From Limnoperna fortunei (taxonomy: Eukaryota > Mollusca > Bivalvia > Mytilida > Modiolidae): a DNA stretch of 64,000 nt. Each line of letters starts with the position of its first letter. The first letter of the stretch is position 1. Below, piece by piece: positions 12,011-23,872 of the stretch. The position numbers and the translations under genes are program-made. Below the pieces are notes generated by a model that ran no database searches, was not told where the DNA came from, and saw nothing but the letters and a program-made list of their open reading frames with translations. The stretch spans positions 76,029,865 to 76,093,864 of the forward strand of contig OX104118.1 in NCBI GenBank assembly GCA_944474755.1, given 5' to 3'.

Positions 12011-12972
12011 TAAGCGGTTAGATTATATGAAGGCAATGTGTCGCATACGATTACCTTTGACCTTGAACTTCGGCCTAAAGATCAGCGGAGCACACAGAGA
12101 TTCCATCAGACTGATATCAAGTTCTGCTCGGTTACAAATTTAGATTTTTCAAAAAGACGGAAATCCAAAGCGTCATCAGAATAATAAAAACTGATTTAAA
12201 TGATTACAAGTAATATCATAATATATGCAGTTAAAATAAATAAATTATGTTAGACAAATTGAAATGATATCGAAATAGTAGCAAGTCACATCGTTCAATA
12301 CATAAATCATCAATCATAAATTTGTTTTGTTTAAGTTTGGAATCGCCATCGAATTTATACAAAGACACATTTACTTACCCTTATTTTTAAATAGTGATAA
12401 AATTATGAAAATATGAGAGTAATTGAGGTATTCGTTCAGGTATGCTCCATATGTGCTTTAATGTTTTGTAGCAATAACAAATAAAATTAAAATAGTATGA
12501 ACTTGAACACACTTTTTACGCCATTCCATTTTAGTCGTGATACTCTTGATACTGAAAACAAAAACTACCTCCATACTTACAGTAAGGACAGTGAATAGGA
12601 CAACAAAGATGACTTGTTACGTATGATAACCTCATCAAACATTTATATAATGCTTTTACAAACAGAGAGCTTTCTTCAATTTTTAACGAAATCTACACGC
12701 GTTCATTTGCTCCGGTAATGATGTCGACTGTGTACTATTATATTTTTCATATAATTTAATTTCAATTTATTTCTCCATACTCAGCAGTGCAAAATTTACA
12801 TTGCTATCATATGTTATACAAGCAAACAAGATGTGTATTACGTCACCTTTTAAAGATGGTTCTATTACTGGACAAGGATCTGGAACTGCAGTGTTGACAT
12901 CTAAGAAAGCAGAACCAAATATTCACAATGTAGTGCAACAAGTACTTAAAACGTCGTTAGATAAAATATATA
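12011..12972. other. no gene recognised
   Basis: AT-rich. An open stretch at 12801-13025 runs straight through the Tc1 left terminal repeat and shows no recognisable domain. Confidence 0.4.
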
Positions 12973-13307
12973 CACTTAGCCATAAGTTAGGGACCACCAG
13001 GATTTTAGCGGAGGTGATTATTTAAAACCAATATTTTTATCAATATATAACCATCCATTGTTCATTTCACGTTTCGTTTAAAATGGTCGACTATTTTAAA
13101 GAAGTTTATTATTTTACTATTCAAAATGTATAGAAAAGACCAACAAGATGTCGTTTGTAAAAATATGCCATAAAACTGCAAAATCATAATTTAAAAAAAG
13201 TTTCAGTTTGCACTGCTGGTAATGTTACATACACAGAGTTGGCAGGTTAGGGGGTTATTAAGATGTAAGAAGAAATCATTTTTAAACATTTATTCACAAG
13301 AAAAGAG

Positions 13308-14051
13308 TCAGTATCGTGTGTATCCACCACGCTTCCGGTGCAATTCTTGAACTCGTCTCCTGATGCTCTGGACAAGTCTCTGAAGTGTACGTTGATGGAA
13401 TTGCCGCCACTTCTGAATTAAAGTATCACGCAATTCTTGAATGTTCTGACATGGAGGGTCACGTTCATTCACTTTTCCGCCGAGATAAAACCAAACATGT
13501 TTTATCGAATTCATATCCGGAGACATGGCAGGCCATGGTAATGTCTCAATTGCCTCATTTGCAAGATAATCTTTGATGATGTGTGCTCTATGAGTTCTTG
13601 CGTTGTCGACAATGAACACGGGGCTGTTCCCAAGTTGATGCGCATCAAAATGGAGCACAATACGGGGTCCCGAATCTGATCTCTGTATTTTTAAAGCAGT
13701 TAGTCTAACTTAGTCATATGAGAAGCAGCCCCAAACTGTCATACCGCCACCACCAAAAGCTGTAGTTCCCAGAACATGTGCAGGATCAAAAGCTGTTGCG
13801 TTGACACAATACCGCATCCTACCATCAACTGGTTTTAGAAGAAAACGACTTTCATCAGACCAATGCAGCCGGGCATCCTTATGTCTTTGTGTAATTGCTG
13901 GTCGCTTTATTGGTCTCCTTGCTTGAAGTCTTCCGCAGTTTAGCCTTCTGTTGACAGTCCGTCTTCTGATTCTAACATGGACATTTCACCGACTACGCAA
14001 CCTGTTTGCAGTGATAAAAGGTTGTTGTCTAGCATGTCCTCTCTCTCTCTA

Positions 14052-14139
<88 letters not shown>

Positions 14140-14328
14140 GTCTTCTTCATTCACCCTGAACTTGTCCTTTCCCCCAACAATACCAGTTTCATTATATCGT
14201 CTCCTTAGTCTACTGATGACAGAATGGCTAACATTGAACTTATTTAAAACCTGCCGTTGTGTTATTCCAGCCCTTATCATAAAAACTTCTTGCCATCTCT
14301 CTGCATCTGCTAGTTTTCGACGTACCAT
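13308..14328 (-). pseudogene. Tc1-like transposase pseudogene
   Basis: The N-terminal helix-turn-helix region (14328 to about 14140: RQVLNKFNVSHSVISRL) is followed by a GA-rich microsatellite in place of normal coding sequence. The catalytic region follows in fragments: SDESRF with the first Asp (near 13860), VDNARTH with the second Asp, and the SPDMNSIKHVW region with Lys (codon 13500-13502) where the catalytic Glu is expected. Several stop codons and frame changes occur between 13660 and 14030. The family is clear; the copy is inactive. Confidence 0.88.
14039..14137. repeat. (CT)n microsatellite inside the transposase
   Basis: About 99 bp of CT dinucleotides with a few TA interruptions. 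On the coding strand it reads as Arg-Glu repeats between the DNA-binding and catalytic regions. Confidence 0.97.
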
Positions 14329-14603
14329 GTTGAAATGATTTCAAAACAGGATAAATTTTACCTGTTACGCACGTGCGCATGATGAAATGAAAAAATGCGC
14401 CAAACTTGGGTTTTCAAAAGCTGAGGGTAGTGTTTTTTAAATCTCTATTGTAATTGTATCGTGAATCAAGCGATTAAAAATTTTTAACAATATATACTAC
14501 AAACCTAGCTTTTGTTGATAACATATGTACAATGAAGCAGCAACAATTATTTTTTTATTTCTTTGAAGCAAAATCTGAAGGTCTCTAACTTTTGGCTAAG
14601 TGT

Positions 14604-15734
14604 ATATTTGAATTGCAGTGCTTTCAATGAAAAATATACATTGTTCGAACTGATCGAATCCATTAGAATTGATAGTGGCATATTCTAAAGCAGAAATGGC
14701 ATACTTACAACACGGAATAAAAATGACTGGTTCTATTTGATAGTGAACCTTAATTTTAAGTTACTTTTAACATAAAATTATCTTAATTTTTTAAAGCAAA
14801 TACTAATCATGTGACAACTTACAGTACGATGTGAATATTATCCAAGTAAATATATAAGAAATGTCTAAACGTCTAAACATTTCAACCTCGTAGGTGTCAA
14901 TACGGAAGTTTATTTATGTCTACCAATTGGAATATTTTAAATTCATAAAGAATCTAAACGCATGAATGACTTTCAAACAAGAATTTTTAAATATAGTGCA
15001 CTTGAATTACTTTTGCACTTCAAATTAATACGGAATGAATTTTTTTCTCCCGGCTTTTATAGGACTTTTCTATGTGAATAAATAAAAAATTACACATTAT
15101 TTTCTAAAATGTATATTTTAAGAGAACAGTAAAGACTACTCAACAAATTGGTAACATAAGTCATATAAATTAAAGAGAATCTTAATTTCAAGAACTTGCT
15201 GGCATACTTTTACTCCTGTTTAAGAGTTAAACCAATTGTTGGTAAAATACTTTATAGGCTACTAGAGAAATTGATCACAAGAGCGTCAAACTACAAAACT
15301 AAACAACAACTAAACTAAACGTATCGTTTACACCCTTCACAGAGTTCTGCTAACTTATAAAAGAGATGACTCGAATGAAGAATGATACAGGTATGAACTT
15401 TTAAATTTCCACATTTGTATCTAAGAATCGAGATATATCATGTCAGTCTATATTTAATTCCTACCAGAAGACATTAAATATTGCTTATGAAATATACGCA
15501 TAGATTCAAGCATTTGTTAACCTAGGGCATTTTAGAAACGCATTATGCAAAAAGAACAGATTTCAAAAGAAAAAACAGACCGCTAGACAATCGGTAACAG
15601 TGTATGCTTTTATGTGGAAAAAACAAAATGATAGTTGAATGTACTTTATTTTTACTGATAGTTGCTTGAACATTAAAATTTAAATTATTTAATACAAAAC
15701 ATGAATAATATACACGCTTTATGACATATGTGGT
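14604..15734. other. no gene recognised
   Basis: AT-rich noncoding sequence without recognisable element or splice-bounded exon. Confidence 0.4.
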
Positions 15735-16045
15735 AAAGTTTTCCCCAAAACTCTTGAAGTTAGTGTTAAGTTCCTGTCGGTGAGAATGCAACTGAACGAA
15801 GGTCATGTTCACTTCTGCACTGGATTGCATTTGATTGGTCATTACTGATATCTATTGCACATCTAAGTCCACAGGGGTAGTATTCAGGAGCAACTGTGTT
15901 TTTTATACCTTTCTGTATAAACACTGCAGTGATTAGCGTTGACATACACAACCATACCTTTGTATCATAGCACTTGTTGCGTCATTTCTAATAACTGAAT
16001 CTTCAACTGCAGTAGCAGCTTTACACTTGTCACTCACAAAATTAT
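15735..16045 (-). pseudogene. decayed paralogous ectodomain exon
   Basis: The block aligns over most of its length with the ectodomain exon at 9687-10055. Shared segments include the complement of AACTCTTGAAGTTAGTGTTA at one end and AGCTTTACACNTGTCACTCAC at the other. The translated pieces match in part (YYPCGLRCAIDISN, IQCRSEHDLRSVAFS). Frame changes and deletions break it. It marks a tandem duplication of part of the receptor locus followed by decay. Confidence 0.8.
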
Positions 16046-18154
16046 TTGTTTGTCGTTTCCTAAACACATTTCGTCTCCAACGTCTATAACACTTGACGTC
16101 GTTAAACTACAGTATAAAAAAGATTAGAATACATGTTATTATAGACGTTTACTATTGAGAATATGAGTCAATACTCGTGTGACATCATATTCCATGCGGA
16201 AGTGTCGTTAAAATTCTAATATAATATAATTTGTATCAAAGTTTGTTTATACCTTCTTAATTCACCCGAACTTGCAAATTAATACACACTACACTCTTTA
16301 TACAATGGCCGAAATCGTCAGCAAGTATTCACATTAAAATCGCTGATTAATAAATTACTGTAAAAGTACTGTCATATCACATAAGTATTATTCCTGGATT
16401 GGTCGTTGCACGTCTTTACAAAACCCATAAACCAGGGCGCTAAGTCATATACCTAGGTGTTGCTGACAGTTAATTGCACATTTATTTAGTACGCAAGATG
16501 CGTTTATATTAGAAATAGTAATTGGTTGCTTCATATACAGGATTACAAAGTCTTGGACATAGGCTTCAACTATGCTTTTTTTACTCATTTGCAGAAAAAG
16601 AAACATTGGATATTCATTGAAATCACACAAAACTAACATTTTTCAACACCGGAATACAACAAAAACCTGGGTTTTTGTTTGAAAACTGTAAAAGTGTAAA
16701 AAGGGGTCATTTTATCACATTTTATAATGAAGAAAATGTTACTTTAGCGTCTGTTATTGCATTGACAAACTACCTAAATATGATAAAATCTACCATTTCA
16801 GACTAAAGCGTGAACACTTTCGTTGTACACGTTCATATTATTAAAATTTTGCCACATTGAGAACCCTTGTTCATCCTTCGTCTCATGGCGTACTTGGGGT
16901 ATTTCAGGTGCGTCTCCAATTTAATTTAAGTAAATTTGTCGCAATTTGTTTGTATCTGATCGCCATGTAAACATTATATAAATTAGTTTGGAGGAAACGC
17001 GAGAACAATATTTTCATTGCTTTATTGTACAGCCAATTTAATGACTTAATGGTAAGCTATTAAATAACACGATTTATAAAAACAATATGTTAATTATTTA
17101 GTATTTTTTGCAACGAGCAACTTGTAAAGTACAGAAAACAGGTTTTGTTTCGCTAAAGGTGAATACGCTAATAAACTACCACTGCCACGTATTTGTGTAG
17201 CTTAATTTTGTCTTTGTTGCAAATTGTACAACTTAATTTTTTACCAGATATTTAAATTGTACATTTTGTAAAAAATTTATTCACCTTATTTATTTTATTC
17301 AAATTCATTATACCACTGCAAACACAAATATTTATGTTCGACATATGGAAATACGATATTTACATTAATCAATAAGTTTTGTCTTAAGGGACAACAAATC
17401 GATGAAACTGAAACTCTGTAATTCGTTTTATTTATCTTTATTAACACGCAAGTAACTTGATCTTTTTCGGACCCTATATCAATACTTCACGGTACTTCCA
17501 TGGTCGGCTTTCTCATTGACTTTGTCAATGCGAACAGAGTACTTCAGTAAACTTTTGAATAAATTTTGCACTTGCAACACTGTATCTGGTTAAAATTTCA
17601 TGTTTACATATACAGAGAAAAATATAGTGTCAATTGCTCTGGCATATTAAAATAACCAACTAAATAAATATCTGTTACGAAAACTTTTGTTTTGTTTTCA
17701 TTGAATTGTTTAACGTAGCATGTATATGGCTATTCGGTAAAATGTTATGTAAGCTATTACATAAAAGTGTTTTATTATTATCTTGTCCATAACATTTTTA
17801 TAATGCAATTTTAAAAGATCATTTTTAGCGCGTCCATAAAATGTTTTACAATACAATTTTTAGAAGACAAAATATAAATAATGTAAAAAAATCTGAAATT
17901 AATATGGAAGGCAATCCTATTAAAAAAACAATGTAAAACAATCAATAACGAAGACTGATATGAACCATGTAAATGATTTATCCCTGAAAAGATTAAAAAG
18001 CGTAATCTATATATTGCAACCACCGTGGAAAGATGTCTAGCGATAAAACTTACATACTCGGATCACTTTGTATAATCTACAATCGCTATGCATAAATTAA
18101 GTTTAATGTTATTTTAATATTAAATGAATCAAATCAAAATTGATGTTGCGTAAC
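16046..18154. other. no gene recognised
   Basis: More than 2 kb of AT-rich sequence in which no exon, repeat family or RNA gene was recognised. It could be intron or intergenic sequence of the receptor locus. Confidence 0.4.
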
Positions 18155-18439
18155 ACTCAATTTTTAGAATTAAAATTTGGTTTTGTAAAATAAATACTTA
18201 CCATCATAAATTTAGATATTTTCCCTATTCGCAGCTTGTGAACCGGAAACACAAACAAATACCCTTTGAGACAACCCCCATTCCCACCTGGCGCATGTGC
18301 AACCATAATCTCCATCATTTTTCTGTGAACCGAGCAGACAGTTCCCAGAGGGGGGATGAAGGGGAGGTGGGAGGGACCTTTAATTTATGATGGTAAGTAT
18401 TTATTTTACAAAACCAAATTTTAATTCTAAAAATTGAGT
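18155..18439. repeat. 58-bp perfect inverted repeat pair
   Basis: Arms 18155-18212 and 18382-18439 are reverse complements over 58 bp by direct reading. The spacer holds a G-rich run (GGGGGGATGAAGGGGAGG). Each arm contains ACTTACCATCATAAATT or its complement. Confidence 0.88.
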
Positions 18440-18481
18440 TTTTATTACAATAAATACGTTACCATCATAAATTTAGATATT
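18440..18481 (+). repeat. left 42-bp terminal inverted repeat
   Basis: It begins TTTTATTACAATAAATACG and pairs without mismatch with 23410-23451. Confidence 0.9.
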
Positions 18482-19386
18482 AACTGAATTTAACGTAATG
18501 CTGAATACCCCTGAAAATTGGGGAACCATGTGCATTACCTGCTGGTACTGGTCCGAAGCAAAAGGTTGTCACAAAACAGGGTATAGAGCGTAAGAAGTGG
18601 TTAAAACGTACTAACTGACCGTCATTAACCAACCTACAAAACCTCAAATATGGAAGATTAGCAATATACCAGGAGGAGGTTAACGCTCTAAGTTCAATGA
18701 ACCTTAACTAGAAGCTTGAGAAAGTTTGAGAAGCAGACTTAAAAAACTATGAAAGTTTTAACAAATCCAAGTAGAAAACCTTAGCAGAAATAAACCCGAA
18801 TTCCCTTCTTAAATGGGATAAACACGGGTAAAAGCTAGGTTTTCTCAAGCTAGAAAACCTAGACAAATACTTCAGCTAGATTCTAATTGGAAAAAACTCT
18901 TATCACCTACATACAATTTTACCTCTGAGGTAAGGTCAGAAAGGTGACAGTGTCATAGACTTTTCCTGCAAGTTGAATCTTGGCTAGGAAAAGGAGTCTG
19001 TTATTGTAATTCTCGACTTGTATGATGTAATTCACATACAAGATTCAGAGAAACAAAAAATGCAAATGAAAATGACTACTACAAACAAAAGTTAAGGCCA
19101 TTAAAATAATCCAAATCCCAAGGAGGTACACATGTACCAGTAGTCCTTGTTTGGAACATTACACGAAACAGTTTATAACAGCGGCAAAAAAAAACTGTTT
19201 CTTTAAAGAACCCGACCTCAAACCAAGTCAATACATCAGCAATTGCTGAAATTCAACTCTTAATAGAGGAGGGTACAAAAAGATTTTTCATGAACAATAT
19301 ACATGAAAAATCATATATCTGTAAGAAAAGGGTTGATAAATAAACAAATAGTTTGGATTCAACCCAAGAACAACAGATAATCCATT

Positions 19387-19785
19387 TTAGAGTCTTAGAA
19401 GGACTCCTGTGGACTGTCCAATACTCTTGCAAAAAAGATCTTTCCCTACAAAGGAGAAAAAGTTCAAACGTTGATTCTTATAATAAGTCACTACAGTGGT
19501 ACTGTACATGACTATAAGAAACAGTGAACCTGAATAAACTAGGTGTGCAGAAGAACCACCAAAGTCTGAAAGTCTTGCAAAAACTGAGCAAAACTGATAC
19601 AGCAATACAGGTTTGAAACAGTCCACAACCCAGGGAGAAAAGATAATCCGATAAACCTGATTCAGGACCAAAAGGTCCAGAATAGGTCTCATCTTCTCAT
19701 TGTTTTGAGAACCAAAACTGAAGGGAATAAAAAACCTGCAGAGATTGGTGGAACTTAGTACTACAACACACCTTTTTGATGCCAA
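19387..19785 (-). other. open frame with faint reverse-transcriptase resemblance
   Basis: A 132-codon minus-strand open frame inside the composite element includes RPILDLLVLNQ, which resembles the RPILDLR-LN segment of RTs, particularly DIRS-type elements that also have inverted terminal repeats. No other RT block is recognisable. This could be chance or a relic. Confidence 0.2.
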
Positions 19786-20089
19786 ATCCCAATATTATCC
19801 TAAAACAGTTGATTCTAGAAAGAATCTTCTGTCTTGGAAGAAAACAGAGGAACTAAAGACAGAAAAAAAATAGTTCCTGTGCCCTCCATAGTACTGATAG
19901 AAACAAATAGTCTTCCTAACTAGTTTCCACTAAGGGAGAAAGTGGGACAACCTGCCCCCCCCTAAAACCCAGGAAGAGGAGTGGTAAACCAGACCTATTC
20001 CAATGGGATAGTACTGAAGGAGGGGCACATAATTTCCAAGGTATCTCACACTTCACAACTAAGGGCTTAATGCCAGTAGATGAAGATCG

Positions 20090-21865
20090 AGAAAAACTAG
20101 GAACAGTTAACCTTTCTATACCAAAAAGGAGGTACTGAACCCCAGGGATTGGCAGAAGAGGAAAGTGAAACACCAAGATGTGGACATATTCCTCTTAATA
20201 TAAAATAGATTGCAGATTAAAAACTTCAGCAATGGGTGAACCTCGAAAACTTCTGTATGAAGATTGTCCAAAGGAACTCAAACAGAAGAAGTAGGAATCA
20301 CTATCTCTTTCCCAAAAAGAGAATGAGATATTGAAAACCGAGGATAGGCAAAGAAGGAACATGACTCACTGAAAAGTGGACAAGTTTCTCCTACTATCCA
20401 AAGAACAGACTGAACATACAACGTCCCCATTGCATATTCCTTGTTTAGTCCTTAACGAAGTTTACCAAACTGAAGAAGAAGCAGGATTAGCTGACCTCTT
20501 TCCACAAAAGGAATGAGGTACTGAACCCTGAGAAAAGACAGAGGAGGAACATGACTCACTGAGAAGTGGACAGATTTCTCCTACCATCTAAAGAAACAAT
20601 AAAAGGCTTCACCACTGGGTGGACCTTGTTTCCTTCTATTTGAAGTTTACCAAGGGGACCCAAAGAGAAGAACTAGGATTAGTTGACCTCTTTCCACATT
20701 AGGAACGAGGTACTGAAACCTTTAGAAATGGCAGAGGAGGAACATGACTCACTAAGAAGTGGACAATTTTCTTCTCCTATCCAAAGAAACAAAATAAGAC
20801 TTCACCATTGGGTGGACCTTGTTTCCTTCTATTTGAAGTTTACCAAGGGAACCCAAACAGAAGAAGTAGGGTTAGCTGACCTCTTTCCAATAAGAACGAG
20901 GTACCGAACCCTGAGAAATGGCAGAGGAGGAACATGACTCACTTGAAAGTGGAAAATTTTCTCCTACCATCCAAAGAAACACAAGACTTCATCATTGGGT
21001 GGACCTTGTTTCCTTCTATTTGAAGTTTACCAAGGAAACCCAAAAAGAAGAACTAGGATTAGCTGACCTATTTCCACAATAGGAACTAGGTACTGAACCC
21101 CGAGGAATGCTAGAGGAGGAACATGACTCACTTAGAAGTGGAAAATTTTCTCCTACCATCCCAAGAAACAACAAAGACTTCATTGGGTGGACCTTGTTTC
21201 CTTCTATTTGAAGTTTACCAAGGAAACCCAAAAAGTAGAACTAGGATTAGCTGACCTCTTTCCACAATAGGAACTAGGTACTGAACCCTGAGGAATGCTA
21301 GAGGAGGAACATGACTCACTTAGAAGTGGACAATTTTCTCCTACCATCCCAAGAAACAACACAAGACTTCATTGGGTGGACCTTGTTTCCTTCTATTTGA
21401 AGTTTACCAAGGAAACCCAAAAAGTAGAACTAGGATTAGCTGACCTCTTTCCACAATAGGAACTAGGTACTGAACCCTGAGGAATGCTAGAGGAGGAACA
21501 TGACTCACTTAGAAGTGGACAATTTTCTCCTACCATCCCAAGAAACAACACAAGACTTCATTGGGTGGACCTTGTTTCCTTCTATTTGAAGTTTACCAAG
21601 GAAACCCAAAAAGTAGAACTAGGATTAGCTGACCTCTTTCCACAATAGGAACTAGGTACTGAACCCTGAGGAATGCTAGAGGAGGAACATGACTCACTTA
21701 GAAGTGGACAATTTTCTCCTACCATCCCAAGAAACAACACAAGACTTCATTGGGTGGACCTTGTTTCCTTCTATTTGAAGTTTACCAAGGAAACCCAAAA
21801 AGTAGAACTAGGATTAGCTGACCTCTTTCCACAATAGGAACTAGGTACTGAACCCTAGTCATAAC
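20090..21865. repeat. tandem array of about 189-bp units (about nine units)
   Basis: The anchor AGGATTAGCTGACCTCTTTCC (or a variant) starts at 20293, 20483, 20675, 20868, 21055, 21243, 21432, 21621 and 21810, giving spacings of 190, 192, 193, 187, 188, 189, 189 and 189. A more degenerate unit precedes 20293. Units from 21055 onward are almost identical, while the left units have diverged. Each of the eight complete units carries TGACTCAC. Confidence 0.93.
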
Positions 21866-22774
21866 AAGAACTCCTACAAGCCTAGAGACGGAGGATTATC
21901 AAAATTCTCAAATCTCTTGATAAATAGAAGGGTGCCAAACAACAGACACTGTAAGGCCCCTAGACTACCATCAACTTGCAATAAGGAGCACAGAGGACAA
22001 ACGTCAAAGCCAATTATATGACAGAGTCCATTAAGATCAATGATCAACAGAAAAAATCTCTTCCCTAGAAATATGCAAGACATCCAAGACTGAGTATTTA
22101 CAAAATCTCGGAGAATGAAAAGTAAGCAAGGGTTCCTAACAAAAATATAAGCGAGGCCCTTAGCTTACCATTAACTTGCAGAAAATGTGACCAGAAAACT
22201 CAAAGAATTACTCGCCTTTGTCCTTCAGTCAATTACTACTAGCTGCCATACAATGTTCAGCCATATGTAGAAACTGAGGACAACAGTCATGAGATTTTCC
22301 TGACTGAAAGCAAGACTTTGAGAAGGAATCAAATGATTTCAAACCTTATAAAGCCAAATAAGCTTTATCCTTCCCAAAAAGAAAACCATGGATATTGATA
22401 TCCTCTGGTTAAATACTTACCTGGGAAGGACTAGAGATGAAACCAACCATTAGGAAGAGAAAGATCAAAATACCTACCAATATATTATTTCATATAATTA
22501 TTAAATTGATTAATAAATTTATAACAAATAATTATATTATCAATACTTATAATTATTTTATTATAACATACCACTATTAAATTTAAAAACAAAATAAATT
22601 CAAATAATGGCCCTGAAACAAAGTAGGTTACCCTGGCAAAAGAATTATTCCTCATGCCAATGGGAAAAAATTTATACCACACAGACCTTACCACAGTGTC
22701 AACCATTGACATTGTACGTGTAAACTGTTTGCCTCCGACAGCACATGGTAGGCTAAGTGGAAATGTAAAATTAC

Positions 22775-22905
22775 TTACATGAAATCAGTCCGGTAACTTT
22801 ACCCGACCAAAGAAAACAATAAATGTTTTATGTAGTGATTGAGAAGTGTAATACTTACATGAACTTCAGTCTGGTAACTTTACCAGACAGAAGAAAACAA
22901 AAATA
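22775..22905. repeat. two related short units with a palindromic core
   Basis: Two units share ACTTACATGAA...TCAGTC(C/T)GGTAACTTTACC. The second has the palindromic GTCTGGTAA-CT-TTACCAGAC. They lie near the right end of the composite element. Confidence 0.55.
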
Positions 22906-23409
22906 TTTTCTAACGGAAATGGAAGTTCTTTACGTAAATAAAGAACCGCAACCGGAAACAAACACGTTTTACCGGCAACAAACATACTAATGTCTGTTGG
23001 TTCGAAGACGTTTCGTTTTAACTATGCAACATTTATCCCAAAACTCTTCCTATGTAATAATAGAAAGCTAAAGGGATAACCGTCCGCCGTGTAGATTGAT
23101 AGAGTAAGTGTACTGTATAGACGAAAGTCGAGACTTTGACTTTGTTCATGTGCAACCTGAACAAAGTAACAAAATGAAACAAAAGTAATAATATTACAGT
23201 TTTCACTCCAATAATAAACACAATTTCTTAAAAAATAAGTTTCCTATGTAACAGGCTTTGGACCGTCAACAAAATAATTCACGTGCTGCTTGGTTCAAAG
23301 AACCGGAAAAAATGATGGAGATTATGGTTGCACATGCGCCAGGTGGGAATGGGGGTTGTCTCAAAGGGTATTTGTTTGTGTTTCCGGTTCACAAGCTGCG
23401 AATAGGGAA

Positions 23410-23451
23410 AATATCTAAATTTATGATGGTAACGTATTTATTGTAATAAAA
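23410..23451 (-). repeat. right 42-bp terminal inverted repeat
   Basis: Exact reverse complement of 18440-18481. Confidence 0.9.
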
Positions 23452-23872
23452 GTAATAGATTCAGACGGCAAATCTATTCACTTCAGTCACTCACAGTCGT
23501 TCCGGGTTATAATTTATTTAAAATATCATGTGATCTACAGTGAAAATGGAGAATGTCTGGACATAGTCACATCATATTGTAAGTGTTATTTTGTCATCTT
23601 AACATCAAGAAAATTATTTTTGTTGATAGCAGATTGTCATTTATTCGCAGATGAACATGCAAATAATTAATTTGTTGCGAAATAAATAACAATAAGAAAC
23701 ATAAGCAAAGGTATTTATAATGTCACAATTCCCATTCAACCAGCGATCATGTTCCCATTGTTAAAATAAGAAGAAAAACAAAAACAAAACAACAACACCA
23801 TGAGCAAAAAGCTACTTTAATAGGCGACCTTGTCTAAATTTATGATAAGTATATTTAAATTTAAAGTCGATC

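Larger units (their letters stand above)
12973..14601 (-). mobile_element. Tc1/mariner-like DNA transposon, complete ends
   Basis: Terminal inverted repeats start CACTTAGCCATAAGTTAGGG at 12973 and end at 14601 with the complement of the same motif. Each end is flanked by TA (12971-12972 and 14602-14603), the Tc1/mariner target duplication. The length, about 1.63 kb, fits one transposase gene. The transposase lies on the minus strand and is broken, so the copy could move only with help from another source. Confidence 0.88.
18155..23451. mobile_element. composite inverted-repeat element with internal satellite
   Basis: This 5.3-kb block is bounded by inverted repeats. A 58-bp pair (18155-18212 and 18382-18439) is followed at once by the left copy of a 42-bp pair (18440-18481 and 23410-23451). 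A further 130 bp or so next to the first left repeat (18199-18330) recurs inverted beside the right end (23298-23428). The interior has an array of 189-bp repeats and no intact gene. No target-site duplication was found, so its superfamily is unknown. Confidence 0.75.

Noticed and set aside
12801..13025. 74-codon plus-strand open frame (MCITSPFKDGSITGQGSG...)
   Set aside because: It runs directly across the Tc1 left terminal repeat, has no splice signals and no recognisable domain.
13951..14208. Leu/Ser-repeat protein on the plus strand
   Set aside because: It is translation of the (CT)n microsatellite in the Tc1 pseudogene.
20090..21865. CRISPR array or protein repeat domain
   Set aside because: Units are contiguous 189-bp tandem repeats without spacers, and every frame has stops across units, so it is satellite DNA.
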